From Porticoccaceae bacterium (lineage in GTDB: Bacteria > Pseudomonadota > Gammaproteobacteria > Pseudomonadales > Porticoccaceae), in contig BPKH01000003.1 in NCBI GenBank assembly GCA_026005035.1, forward strand, positions 1 to 64,000: a stretch of 64,000 bases of DNA, read 5' to 3'. Every line of letters starts with the position of its first letter. Positions within the stretch are counted from its first letter, which is position 1. This document shows positions 26,767 through 38,494 of the stretch, in pieces. The notes under the pieces are model-generated. The model saw nothing but the letters and a program-made list of their open reading frames with translations. It was not told the origin of the DNA and did no database searches. Made by a program: the position numbers and the translations under genes.

Positions 26767-28100
26767 CACTCTGCCTCCGCAGTGGCCAGACGCCGGCGCC
26801 AGAAGCGGGCGCTGGCCGCGATCTCGCCTTCGTCCAGGGTGGTGAGCGCGCCGTCGACCAGCAGCGCCCGGCCGGCCACCCAGACATGGCTCGCCCGGCT
26901 GCTCGCGGTGGTGGTGTAGGCCAGCGCCGAGAGGGGATGGTGCAGCGGCTGCTGGGCCAGGCCCGAGAGGTCGAAGGCAGCGAGGTCGGCGCTCTTGCCC
27001 GGCTCCAGGGATCCCGTCTCCTCGGCGAGTCCCAGCACCCGCGCCCCGTCCAGGGTGGCGAGGCGCAGAGCTCGGTGGGCGTCGAGGGCCGCGGCGTCGC
27101 CGCTCGTGCCCTTTGCGAGCAGGGCGGCCAGTTGCATCTCGGCGAGCAGGTCGAGGCTGTTGTTGCTCGCCGCACCGTCGGTGCCCAGTCCCACCGCCAG
27201 GTTGCGCTCGAGGAGCGAGAGCAGCGGGCAGATCCCGGAGCCGAGCTTGAGATTGGAGCGCGGGCAATGCACCACACCTGGGCGTCGCTCGGCGAGCAGC
27301 TCCAGGTCCGCCTCGTCGAGAGCCACCATGTGGACGCACTGGGTGGTCTCGCCGAGCAGCCCCAGGCGGTCTAGGGTGGCGAGGGGGCGCTCGCCCCGGC
27401 GGCGCTCCCAGGCGGCCACTTCGGCGGCGGTTTCGTGGAGGTGGATGTGGATGCGCCCGTCCACCTCCGCCGCCAACACCGCGATCCGCTCCAGCAGGGG
27501 CTCCGCCACCGTGTGGACGGCATGGGGGGCAAAGGCCACGCTGAGCAGGGGATCGCCGCGCAGGGCGTCGTGAAGTTCCAGCCCGCGGTGTAGGCAAGCC
27601 TCGCCGTCGCGGGCCCAGGCCGTGGCCACCTCGATGACCGGGAATCCCACCTGGGCGCGCAGGCCCGCCTCCCGGGCCACCGCCGCCACTTCCTCGGGAA
27701 AGAAGTATTGGTCGGCGAAGCAGGTGGTGCCGCCGCGAATCATCTCGGCGGCGGCGAGGCGGGTCCCGTCGCGAACGAAGTCGGCGTCGACGAAGCGCGC
27801 CTCCAGCGGCCAGATGTGGCGCCTGAGCCAGGTGTCGAGGTCGAGGTCGTCGGCCACCCCGCGCAGCAGTGTCATGGCCGCGTGGCCGTGGGCGTTGACG
27901 AGCCCCGGCGTGACCAGGTGGTGGGAGAGCTCCACCCGCTGTGCACAGCGGAAGCGCCGGTCCACTTCCGAAGCGGGACAGAGGGCGAGGATGCGGCCGT
28001 CGCGCACCACCACCGCGCAGTCTTCGTAGACGGCCTGGGCGGGTTCCACCGGGATCACCCAGCGGGCGGCGATGCACCAATCTGCAGCTTCTCGTTCCAT
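26763..28100 (-). CDS. mtaD: 5-methylthioadenosine/S-adenosylhomocysteine deaminase-like amidohydrolase
   Basis: A 445-residue TIM-barrel amidohydrolase of the TRZ/ATZ group. Metal ligands are visible in [28 protein letters not shown] and the [14 protein letters not shown] segment, with a further His in FAPHAVHT. The composite beta-sandwich is formed by the N-terminal and C-terminal ends ([16 protein letters not shown]). Homologues deaminate MTA or SAH to inosyl products; in gammaproteobacteria the gene commonly lies before ubiG and near gyrA, as here. Exact substrate is inferred. Confidence 0.85.
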   Translation of the reverse strand: MEREAADWCIAARWVIPVEPAQAVYEDCAVVVRDGRILALCPASEVDRRFRCAQRVELSHHLVTPGLVNAHGHAAMTLLRGVADDLDLDTWLRRHIWPLEARFVDADFVRDGTRLAAAEMIRGGTTCFADQYFFPEEVAAVAREAGLRAQVGFPVIEVATAWARDGEACLHRGLELHDALRGDPLLSVAFAPHAVHTVAEPLLERIAVLAAEVDGRIHIHLHETAAEVAAWERRRGERPLATLDRLGLLGETTQCVHMVALDEADLELLAERRPGVVHCPRSNLKLGSGICPLLSLLERNLAVGLGTDGAASNNSLDLLAEMQLAALLAKGTSGDAAALDAHRALRLATLDGARVLGLAEETGSLEPGKSADLAAFDLSGLAQQPLHHPLSALAYTTTASSRASHVWVAGRALLVDGALTTLDEGEIAASARFWRRRLATAEAEW

Positions 28101-28169
28101 GACCTAGGCGAGGGCTGGAGCGCGGGCAGTATACCCGATCGACCCCGCGGACCGCCCCGCCCGATGTGC

Positions 28170-28175
28170 TAAAAT
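28170..28175 (+). promoter_or_regulatory. Putative -10 box of the gyrA promoter
   Basis: TAAAAT, embedded in an AT-rich spot (GTGCTAAAATAGC) of the 138-base gap between divergent mtaD and gyrA. It is 64 bases before the gyrA start. A -35 element is not obvious. Confidence 0.4.
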
Positions 28176-28238
28176 AGCTTTCTTGTGCCGGCTATCGCCG
28201 GTTCCTTCCTTGGTTCCTGTCGCGCAGTCATCGCTTCC

Positions 28239-30771
<2,533 letters not shown>

Positions 30772-30788
<17 letters not shown>

Positions 30789-31875
30789 CCAGGCCGCGGC
30801 GGCGGAGCTCGCCGCCCTGCGGGAGCGGATCGACGCTCTCGATCTCGAGATCCTCGAGCGCCTGGCGGCGCGGGCGCGGCTGGCGGTGGAGGTGGCCAGG
30901 GCCAAGGCGCGGCGCGGCGACGCCGACTTCTACCGCCCGGAGCGGGAAGCCCAGGTGCTGCGCCGGCTGCTCGAGCGCAATCCCGGGCCTCTCGAGGGGG
31001 AGGCGGTGGCGCGCATCTTCCGCGAGATCATGTCCGCCTGTCTCGCCCTGGAGCAGCCGATCACCGTCGCCTTTTTGGGACCCGAGGGCACCTACACCCA
31101 GGAGGCGGTGATCAAGCACTTCGGCCACGCCGTGCGGACGCGGCCCATGGTGGCCATCGACGAGGTCTTCCGGGAGGTGGAGGCGGGGGCCGCCAACTAC
31201 GGCGTGGTACCGGTGGAGAACTCCTCGGAGGGAGTGGTCAACCACACCCTGGACGGCTTCATCGAATCGAGCCTGAAGATTTGCGGCGAGGTGGAGTTGC
31301 CCATCCACCTCAACTTCCTCGTCGGGCCGCGCACCGATCCCCAGGCCATCAGCCGGGTCTACGCCCATCCCCAGGCCCTGGCTCAGTGCCGCAAGTGGCT
31401 CGACGCCAACTATCCGGGCATCGAGCGGATCCCGGTGTCGAGCAACGGCGAGGCGGCGCGTCGGGTCAAGGGGGAGTGGAACTCGGCGGCCATCGCCGGC
31501 GAGATGGCGATGGAGCTCTATGGCCTGGTGCGCCTGTGGGCGCGCATCGAGGACCGCCCCGACAATTCCACCCGCTTCCTGGTCATCGGGCGGGAGGTGC
31601 TACCCCCCTCCGGGGACGACAAGACCTCCATCTTGGTGGCGACCCGCAACGAACCCGGCGCCCTCTACGCCATCCTCGAGCCCCTGCGCGACCACGGCAT
31701 CGACATGACCCGCATCGAGACCCGCCCCTCGCCGTCCGGCAAGTGGAACTATCTGTTTTTCATCGACTTCAAGGGGCACGTGGACGAGCCGCCGGTGCGC
31801 GCCGCCCTCGACGAGGTGCGCCGCCGGGCGCTCGATCTCAAGTTCCTCGGCTCCTACCCGCGCGCGGTGCTGTGA
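30772..31875 (+). CDS. pheA: Bifunctional chorismate mutase/prephenate dehydratase
   Basis: A 367-residue fusion. Residues 10-95 are an AroQ chorismate mutase helix bundle ([21 protein letters not shown]). The prephenate dehydratase domain starts [15 protein letters not shown] and holds [13 protein letters not shown] and the TRF motif in [10 protein letters not shown]. The C-terminal ACT domain ([20 protein letters not shown], then RIETRPSP) gives phenylalanine feedback; the usual ESRP is ETRP. The product is phenylpyruvate. The start lies inside gyrA. serC, usually between gyrA and pheA in this block, is missing. Confidence 0.94.
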
Positions 31876-31916
31876 GGGACGGGCGCTCGCAAGGGTCCCC
31901 GCAGGGGGCCTCGCCG

Positions 31917-34133
31917 GTGGTGGGCCGCCTGTTGATCCACGGGCTCGGGCTCATCGGCGGCAGCCTGGCGGCGGCCGCGCGGCAGCGGGGACTGGCGCGG
32001 GAGGTGATCGGCGTCTCCCGCCGCCCGGCCACCCTGGAGCAGGCGCTGGCGCTCGGCGTGGTCCACCGGGTGGTGGAGGATCCCCCAAGCGCCTTCGCCG
32101 AACTGGGGGCGGGGGATCTGGTGGTGGTGTGCGTGCCCACCCTGGCGGTGGAGGCGGTCTTCCGCGACCTCGCACGCCACCTGGATCCGGCGGTGACCAT
32201 CACCGACGTGGCCAGCGTCAAGGGCAGCGTGGTGGCGGCGGCGCGGGCCGCCTGGGGCGAAGTGCCGCCGCAGCTCGTCCCGGGGCATCCCATCGCCGGC
32301 TCCGAAAAGAGCGGCGTGGCGGCCGCCGACGCGGCGCTCTTCGTCGACCACCGGGTGATCCTGACCCCGACGGCGAGCACCGCCCCGGGCCACTTGGCCC
32401 TCGTGCGGTCGCTCTGGCAGGGAGTGGGGGCCGAGGTCTCGGAAATGGCGCCGGAAGAGCACGACGAGGTGCTCGCGGCTACCAGCCATCTCCCCCACCT
32501 GCTGGCCTACGCCCTGGTGGACACTCTCGCCGGAATGCGGCAAAACCGTGAGATCTTCCGCTACGCCGCAGGCGGCTTTCGCGATTTCACTCGCATCGCC
32601 GCGAGCGATCCGGTGATGTGGCACGACATCTGTCTGGCCAACCGGGAGGCGATCCTGGCGGTGCTCGACCGGTTGCTCGAGCGCTTCGGGAGGTTGCGCG
32701 AGGCCCTGATCGCCGCCGACGGCGAAACCCTGCTGCGGGTTTTCACCCGCGCCCGGGAAGCCCGCCACCACTACGGCCGACTGCTGGAACGGAAAAGGGG
32801 GGAGGCGAACTCCGTGGACGCAGATCCGAATCGCTTTCGCAGCGCGCCCGTGGACCATCCCCTGGAGGGGCGGGTGCGGGTGCCGGGGGACAAGTCCATC
32901 TCCCACCGGGCGGTGATGCTCGGCTCCCTGGCCGAGGGGGTCACCGAGGTGAGCGGCTTTCTGGAAGGGGAGGACGCCCTGGCGACGCTGGCCGCCTTTC
33001 GCAGCCTCGGGGTGCCCATCGAGGGGCCGGAAGAGGGCCGCTTGCGGATCCACGGCGTGGGACTTCACGGCCTCGAGGCGCCCGGCCACCCCCTCTACCT
33101 GGGCAATTCCGGCACCTCCATGCGCCTGCTGGCCGGCCTTCTCGCCGGGCAGCGGTTCGACAGCGAGCTCACCGGCGACGAATCCCTCTCGCGCCGGCCC
33201 ATGCGGCGGGTGGCCGAACCCCTGGCGCGCATGGGGGCGAAAGTGGAGACGAGCCCTGCGGGCACCCCGCCGCTGCGCATCTACGGCGGGCGGCGCCTCG
33301 TCGGCATCGACTACGCCATGCCGGTGGCCAGCGCCCAGGTCAAGTCGGCCCTGCTGCTCGCCGGGCTCTACGCCCGCGGGCAGACCCGAGTGACCGAACC
33401 CGCTCCCACCCGCGACCACACGGAGCGCATGCTGGCCGGTTTCGGTTGGCCCGTGCGCCGCGAGGGGGCCACCGTGGTCCTCGACGAGGGAGGGAGCCTG
33501 AGGGCCACCGCCGTCGACGTGCCCGCCGACATCTCTTCCGCGGCCTTCTTTTTAGTGGCGGCCACCCTGGTGCCCGGCTCCGATCTGCTCCTCGAGCACG
33601 TGGGCGTCAACCCCACCCGCACCGGGGTGATCGACATCCTGCGCGCCATGGGGGCGGACATTGAACTGGTGCGGCCGCGCACCTGCGGTGGCGAGCCGGT
33701 GGCCGACTTGCGGGTGCGCCACGCCCGCCTGCGCGGCATCGCCATCCCCGAGGCCTGGGTGCCCCTGGCCATCGACGAGTTTCCCGTTCTGTTCGTGGCC
33801 GCCGCCTGCGCCGAGGGCACCACGGTGCTCGCGGGGGCCGGCGAGCTGCGCGTCAAGGAGAGCGATCGGATCCAGGTGATGGCCGAGGGACTCGCAAGCC
33901 TCGGCATCGATGCCCGCCCCACCGCCGACGGGATCGTCATCAAAGGCGGCAGGCTGCGGGGAGGTCGGGTGGCGAGCCACGGCGACCACCGCATCGCCAT
34001 GGCCTTCGCGGTGGCCGGACTGGTGGCGGATGGCCCCGTGGAGGTGGAGGAGACCCGCAACGTGGCCACGTCGTTCCCCGGCTTCGTGGCGTTGGCCAAT
34101 GCCGTCGGTTTCGATCTGGTGGAGGAGGTCTGA
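31917..34133 (+). CDS. tyrA-aroA: Fused prephenate dehydrogenase/EPSP synthase
   Basis: A 738-residue fusion in one unbroken frame. Residues 1-290: TyrA, with the NAD loop IHGLGLIGGSLAAAARQRG, the GHPIAGSEKSG motif and ATSHLPHLLAYAL. Residues 305-738: AroA, with VPGDKSISHRAVMLGSLAEG, LGNSGTSMRLLAGLLAG, PVASAQVKSALLLAG and the ELRVKESDRI motif near the end. It makes 4-hydroxyphenylpyruvate and EPSP. The fusion is known from Pseudomonas and relatives. GTG at 31917 has AGGGGG eight bases ahead; a GTG at 31872 overlapping the pheA stop is an alternative. Confidence 0.93.
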   Translation: MVGRLLIHGLGLIGGSLAAAARQRGLAREVIGVSRRPATLEQALALGVVHRVVEDPPSAFAELGAGDLVVVCVPTLAVEAVFRDLARHLDPAVTITDVASVKGSVVAAARAAWGEVPPQLVPGHPIAGSEKSGVAAADAALFVDHRVILTPTASTAPGHLALVRSLWQGVGAEVSEMAPEEHDEVLAATSHLPHLLAYALVDTLAGMRQNREIFRYAAGGFRDFTRIAASDPVMWHDICLANREAILAVLDRLLERFGRLREALIAADGETLLRVFTRAREARHHYGRLLERKRGEANSVDADPNRFRSAPVDHPLEGRVRVPGDKSISHRAVMLGSLAEGVTEVSGFLEGEDALATLAAFRSLGVPIEGPEEGRLRIHGVGLHGLEAPGHPLYLGNSGTSMRLLAGLLAGQRFDSELTGDESLSRRPMRRVAEPLARMGAKVETSPAGTPPLRIYGGRRLVGIDYAMPVASAQVKSALLLAGLYARGQTRVTEPAPTRDHTERMLAGFGWPVRREGATVVLDEGGSLRATAVDVPADISSAAFFLVAATLVPGSDLLLEHVGVNPTRTGVIDILRAMGADIELVRPRTCGGEPVADLRVRHARLRGIAIPEAWVPLAIDEFPVLFVAAACAEGTTVLAGAGELRVKESDRIQVMAEGLASLGIDARPTADGIVIKGGRLRGGRVASHGDHRIAMAFAVAGLVADGPVEVEETRNVATSFPGFVALANAVGFDLVEEV

Positions 34134-34831
34134 TGGCCGAGGTGCCGGTGATCGCCATCGACGGGCCGAGCGGTGCCGGCAAGGGTACCATCGCCCAGAA
34201 GTTGGCCGCCCGCCTGGGCTTTCACTATCTGGACAGCGGCGCCCTCTACCGGGTGCTCGCCCTGGCGGCGCGCCACCACAGGGTGGATTGGGACAACGTC
34301 GAGGACCTGGCGGTCTTGGCGGAGCACATGGACGTCGCCTTTCGACCCAAGGGGGCCGGCGAGCCGCCCGACGTGGTGTTGGAAGGGGAGGTGGTGACCG
34401 AGCCGATCCGCAGCGAGGAGATCGGCCACGGGGCCTCCCGCGTGGCTGCCTATCCCGAGGTGCGCCGGGCGCTGCTCGCCCGCCAGCGGGCGTTCGCCCG
34501 CCCGCCCGGCCTGGTGGCCGACGGGCGCGACATGGGCACGGTGGTCTTTCCCGACGCCCCGGTCAAGATCTACCTCACCGCAAGTCCCGAGGAGCGCGCA
34601 CGGCGGCGGCATAAGCAGTTGATGGAAAAAGGGGAATCTGTTAGCCTTGCCGACCTCGCCGAGCGCGTCCGGGAACGGGATGCGCGCGACGCAACGCGCG
34701 CCGTGGCGCCCCTCGTCCCCGCACCGGACGCGGTGGTGATCGATTCCACCGGCAAGGCGATCGACGCGGTCCTGAAAGAGGTGGAAGAAGTCGTGGCCGC
34801 CCGCTTGGGCGGCCGCGCGGCGCGGCGATAG
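34133..34831 (+). CDS. cmk: Cytidylate kinase
   Basis: A 232-residue P-loop kinase. [19 protein letters not shown] is the phosphate-binding loop, [15 protein letters not shown] is the NMP-binding motif, and [15 protein letters not shown] plus [14 protein letters not shown] form the CMP-specific region and lid. It phosphorylates CMP and dCMP. The ATG shares one base with the tyrA-aroA stop (TGATG). It lies immediately upstream of rpsA, the conserved order. Confidence 0.95.
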   Translation: MAEVPVIAIDGPSGAGKGTIAQKLAARLGFHYLDSGALYRVLALAARHHRVDWDNVEDLAVLAEHMDVAFRPKGAGEPPDVVLEGEVVTEPIRSEEIGHGASRVAAYPEVRRALLARQRAFARPPGLVADGRDMGTVVFPDAPVKIYLTASPEERARRRHKQLMEKGESVSLADLAERVRERDARDATRAVAPLVPAPDAVVIDSTGKAIDAVLKEVEEVVAARLGGRAARR

Positions 34832-34883
34832 AACCGGCGCGGGGATTGGCCAGCATCGACCCCGCGGCGGAACGGCAACCGAC

Positions 34884-34904
34884 CCACACCGGCTGGCGGT
34901 GTGG
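34884..34904 (+). promoter_or_regulatory. Hairpin in the rpsA leader
   Basis: CCACACCG and CGGTGTGG form a perfect 8-bp stem with a GCTGG loop, ending 34 bases before the rpsA ATG. S1 is autoregulated at its own leader in E. coli through structured RNA; a similar role is plausible but not shown. Confidence 0.5.
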
Positions 34905-34938
34905 CGACCAGGGCACGGCCCGAAACGGGAAAACCTAC

Positions 34939-36618
34939 ATGAGCGAAAGTTTTGCGGAGCTGTTCGAAGAGAGCCTGAAAACCATCGAGATGACCCCCGG
35001 CGCCATCGTCACCGGGGTGGTGATCGACATCGACAAGGATTGGGTCACCGTGCACACGGGGCTCAAGTCCGAGGGGGTCATCCCCATCTCCCAGTTTTTG
35101 GACGAAAACGGCGAGTGCCACCTGCAGGTGGGCGACGAGGTGCAGGTGGCCCTGGAGGCGGTGGAAGACGGTTTCGGCGCCACTCGCCTGTCGCGGGAAA
35201 AGGCGCGCCGGGCGGAGGTGTGGCAGCGCCTCGAAAAGGCCTTTGCCAACAACGAGACGGTCACCGGCGTCATCAGCGGCAAGGTGAAGGGTGGCTACAC
35301 GGTGGACATCGAGGGATTGCGGGCCTTCCTGCCAGGCTCCCTGGTCGACGTCCGCCCCATCCGCGAAGCCGATCACCTGGCGGACAAACCCCTCGAGTTC
35401 AAGATCATCAAGCTCGATCCGAAGCGCAACAACGTGGTGGTCTCGCGCCGCGCGGTGATGGAGGAGGCCAACTCGGCGGAGCGGGAGGCGCTCCTCGAAA
35501 GCCTCCAGGAAGGGATGGTGCTCAAGGGTATCGTCAAAAACCTCACCGACTACGGTGCCTTCGTCGATCTGGGCGGCATCGACGGCCTGCTGCACATCAC
35601 CGACATGGCCTGGCGGCGCGTGCGCCATCCCAGCGAAGTGGTGGAAGTGGGCCAGGAGATCGAAGTCAAGGTGCTCAAGTTCGACCGGGAGCGGATGCGG
35701 GTTTCCCTGGGTCTCAAGCAACTGGGCGCCGATCCCTGGGAGGACATCAAGCTGCGCTATCCCGAGGGCATCAAGGTCAAGGGGCGGGTCACCAACATCA
35801 CCGACTACGGCGCCTTCGTGGAGATCGAAGACGGCATCGAGGGGCTCGTCCACGTCTCCGAGATGGACTGGACCAACAAGAACATCCATCCCTCGCGGGT
35901 GGTGGCCATCGGCGACGAGGTGGAGGTGATGGTCCTCGACATCGACGAGGAGCGCCGCCGCATCTCGCTCGGCATCAAGCAGTGCCATCCCAACCCCTGG
36001 GAGGAGTTCGCCCGCAAGTACGCCAAGGGCGACCGGGTCACCGGGGTGATCAAGTCGATCACCGACTTCGGGGTGTTCGTCGGCCTGGAAGGGGGCATCG
36101 ACGGCCTGGTCCACCTCTCCGACCTCTCCTGGAGCGAGAGCGGCGAGGAGGTGGTGCGCCGGTTCCGCAAGGGGGACGAGCTCGAGACGGTGATCCTCTC
36201 CATCGATCCCGAGCGGGAGCGGATCTCCCTCGGCGTCAAGCAGCTCGCCGACGACCCCTTCTCCGCCTACGTGGCGCGCCACGATCGCGGCGCGGTGGTC
36301 AAGGGCGTGGTCAAGGAGGTGGAGCCCAAGGCGGCCATCGTCAGCCTGGACGACCAGGTGGAGGGCGTGCTCAAGGCTTCGGAGATCTCCCGCGACCGGG
36401 TCGAAGACGCGCGCAACGTCCTCAAGCCCGGCGACGAGGTGGAGGTGAAGATCATCTCCGTCGACCGCAAGAATCGCCAGCTCGGCCTGTCCATCAAGGC
36501 CAAGGACCTCGACGAAGAAAAGCAAGCGGTGCGCGAGCTCAAGAAGCAGGAGCCGGAGGTGGCGCCCACCACCATCGGCGATCTGATCCGCGCGCAGATG
36601 GAAGGTCGGGACAACTGA
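34939..36618 (+). CDS. rpsA: 30S ribosomal protein S1
   Basis: A 559-residue protein with six S1 RNA-binding domains in series. The last four are easily seen by their repeated openings: [60 protein letters not shown] and [20 protein letters not shown]. It delivers mRNA to the ribosome. Start is ATG at 34939 ([13 protein letters not shown], the typical N-terminus). The Shine-Dalgarno is weak, as is common for rpsA. The C-terminus ends in a basic/acidic tail after TIGDLIRAQ. Confidence 0.97.
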   Translation: MSESFAELFEESLKTIEMTPGAIVTGVVIDIDKDWVTVHTGLKSEGVIPISQFLDENGECHLQVGDEVQVALEAVEDGFGATRLSREKARRAEVWQRLEKAFANNETVTGVISGKVKGGYTVDIEGLRAFLPGSLVDVRPIREADHLADKPLEFKIIKLDPKRNNVVVSRRAVMEEANSAEREALLESLQEGMVLKGIVKNLTDYGAFVDLGGIDGLLHITDMAWRRVRHPSEVVEVGQEIEVKVLKFDRERMRVSLGLKQLGADPWEDIKLRYPEGIKVKGRVTNITDYGAFVEIEDGIEGLVHVSEMDWTNKNIHPSRVVAIGDEVEVMVLDIDEERRRISLGIKQCHPNPWEEFARKYAKGDRVTGVIKSITDFGVFVGLEGGIDGLVHLSDLSWSESGEEVVRRFRKGDELETVILSIDPERERISLGVKQLADDPFSAYVARHDRGAVVKGVVKEVEPKAAIVSLDDQVEGVLKASEISRDRVEDARNVLKPGDEVEVKIISVDRKNRQLGLSIKAKDLDEEKQAVRELKKQEPEVAPTTIGDLIRAQMEGRDN

Positions 36619-36624
36619 GGGCCA

Positions 36625-36649
36625 GGGCCCGCGCCCTCGGCGCGGGCCC
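36625..36649 (+). terminator. Strong GC hairpin between rpsA and ihfB
   Basis: GGGCCCGCGCC and GGCGCGGGCCC form a perfect 11-bp stem with a CTC loop, four bases after the rpsA stop. There is no T tract, so it may attenuate rather than end transcription, or protect the rpsA mRNA end. Confidence 0.5.
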
Positions 36650-36677
36650 GTTCGGCCGGCAGCCGGGTGGGATCCCC

Positions 36678-36974
36678 ATGACCAAGTCGGAGCTCATCGA
36701 GAGGATCGCCCGCCAGCAGGAACAGCTGCCGGCGCGGGACGTCGAGGCCGCGGTGAAGATGATTCTCGAGCGGATGACCCAGGCGCTGGTGCGCAACCAG
36801 CGCATCGAGATCCGCGGCTTCGGCAGCTTTACCCTGCACTACCGGGGGCCCCGCGTCGGCCGCAACCCGAAGACCGGCGAGCGGGTGGAGCTGCCCGGCA
36901 AGTACGTGCCCCATTTCAAACCGGGCAAGGATCTCCGGGAGCGGGTCAACGCCCGCCCGGTGCGCGAGGACTGA
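36678..36974 (+). CDS. ihfB: Integration host factor subunit beta
   Basis: A 98-residue HU/IHF-family protein. [14 protein letters not shown] is the conserved start, [21 protein letters not shown] is the beta-arm base and arm with the proline that intercalates into DNA, and [15 protein letters not shown] is the closing helix. With IhfA it bends DNA by about 160 degrees. It follows rpsA in the usual order. A strong terminator follows the gene. Confidence 0.96.
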   Translation: MTKSELIERIARQQEQLPARDVEAAVKMILERMTQALVRNQRIEIRGFGSFTLHYRGPRVGRNPKTGERVELPGKYVPHFKPGKDLRERVNARPVRED

Positions 36975-36989
36975 CGCGCGCCGGGCCAG

Positions 36990-37018
36990 CGGCAAGGGCC
37001 AGACCCTTGCCGTTTTTT
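36990..37018 (+). terminator. Rho-independent terminator after ihfB
   Basis: CGGCAAGGG pairs with CCCTTGCCG around a CCAGA loop and is followed by six T. A classical intrinsic terminator; it separates the ribosomal block from lapA-pyrF. Confidence 0.9.
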
Positions 37019-37032
37019 CGTGGAGGAGCGCC

Positions 37033-37299
37033 ATGAAGATGGTGCGGCGGATGATCGCGGGGATCGCGGCGCTGGCCTTCGCCTTTCTGGGCTGGTGGGT
37101 GGCGCTTGACAACCCGCAGCCCGTGGAGGTGCGCCTGGTCGGCTTCGACCTTCCTCCCCTGGGGCTGGGGCTCGTCCTCCTGATCGCTTTCGCCGCTGGC
37201 GCGCTGGCGGGCATGGCGGCCGGGTTGCCCTCGCTGCTGCGCCTCAAGGGGACCGTGCGCCGCCTGCGCCGCGCCCTGGCGGAAGCGGAGCGGCCTTGA
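37033..37299 (+). CDS. lapA: LapA-domain membrane protein
   Basis: An 88-residue protein with two transmembrane helices ([17 protein letters not shown] and [21 protein letters not shown]) joined by NPQPVEVRL, the LapA (DUF1049) pattern, and a basic cytoplasmic helix. LapA works with LapB to control LpxC turnover and LPS export. Here pyrF follows directly, and no lapB is present between them, unlike the usual lapA-lapB-pyrF order. GGAGG precedes the ATG. Confidence 0.85.
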   Translation: MKMVRRMIAGIAALAFAFLGWWVALDNPQPVEVRLVGFDLPPLGLGLVLLIAFAAGALAGMAAGLPSLLRLKGTVRRLRRALAEAERP

Positions 37300-37994
37300 A
37301 GCGCGATCCCCGCCTGGTGGTCGCCCTCGACCGCTCCGATCTGGGCGCGGCGCTGGCTCTCGCCGAGCGCCTCGATCCAGCGCGCTGCGCGGTGAAGGTC
37401 GGCAAAGAGCTCTTCGCCCGCGTCGGCCCGGAGGCGGTGCGCGCCCTGGTGGCGCGAGGCTTTCGGGTCTTTTTGGACCTCAAGTTCCACGATATTCCCC
37501 AAACCGTGGCCCGGGCCGTGGCGGCGGCCGCCGACCTGGGCGCCTGGATGGTGGACCTCCACGCCCTGGGCGGCCGGCGGATGATGGAAGCGGCCGCCGC
37601 GGCGCTCGCCCGCAGCGGTGCACCCACCCGCCTGGTGGCGGTCACCGTGCTCACCAGCATGGACGCCGCGGCGCTGCGGGAGGTGGGGATCGACGCCGAG
37701 CCCGAGGCCCAGGTCTTGCGGCTCGCGGACCTCGCCGCCGCCTGCGGACTCCACGGCGTGGTCTGTTCGCCCTGGGAGGCGGCGGCGGTGGCGGCGCGGC
37801 GGGGGCCGGATTTCCTGCGCGTCACCCCCGGCATTCGGCCGGTGGCCGCCACGGACGACCAGGTGCGGGTGATGGCACCGGCGGCGGCTCTGGCCGCGGG
37901 CGCCACCCACTTGGTGGTGGGGCGTCCCATCGCCGAGGCCCCGGATCCGGCGGCGGCGGCCCTTGCAATCCTCGCCGAGATGGGCGAAGGTTGA
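37296..37994 (+). CDS. pyrF: Orotidine 5'-phosphate decarboxylase
   Basis: A 232-residue TIM barrel. The active-site motif is [17 protein letters not shown] (Asp-Lys-Asp set), preceded by [12 protein letters not shown] and followed by [11 protein letters not shown] and TPGIRP, and VVGRPI at the phosphate site. It makes UMP. The start is a TTG overlapping the lapA stop (TTGA), judged right because no ATG fits and the family N-terminus begins within a few residues. Confidence 0.93.
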   Translation: MKRDPRLVVALDRSDLGAALALAERLDPARCAVKVGKELFARVGPEAVRALVARGFRVFLDLKFHDIPQTVARAVAAAADLGAWMVDLHALGGRRMMEAAAAALARSGAPTRLVAVTVLTSMDAAALREVGIDAEPEAQVLRLADLAAACGLHGVVCSPWEAAAVAARRGPDFLRVTPGIRPVAATDDQVRVMAPAAALAAGATHLVVGRPIAEAPDPAAAALAILAEMGEG

Positions 37995-37997
37995 CGA

Positions 37998-38018
37998 GCG
38001 GAAGAGGGACTCTTCCGC
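37998..38018 (+). terminator. Perfect hairpin after pyrF
   Basis: GCGGAAGAG and CTCTTCCGC form a 9-bp stem with a GGA loop four bases after the pyrF stop, without a clear T tract. Possible weak terminator or RNA 3' stabiliser. Confidence 0.45.
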
Positions 38019-38044
38019 GGCAACGTTTCCATCGTCGACGCTGA

Positions 38045-38368
<324 letters not shown>

Positions 38369-38394
38369 AGCAGCCCGCCCTCGTCTGCTCGCCG

Positions 38395-38419
38395 ACCCGG
38401 CTTCGCGCCGGGTTTTTTT
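38395..38419 (+). terminator. Rho-independent terminator after the ComEA-like gene
   Basis: ACCCGGC and GCCGGGT with a TTCGC loop, followed by seven T. Clear intrinsic terminator isolating the following operon. Confidence 0.9.
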
Positions 38420-38494
38420 CTGGCCATTTGGCAAGCGAGGGTCCATAGTTGGGTGCACAGGGAGCGGGACGCCACCTGCGGGAAGATGCCTGTG

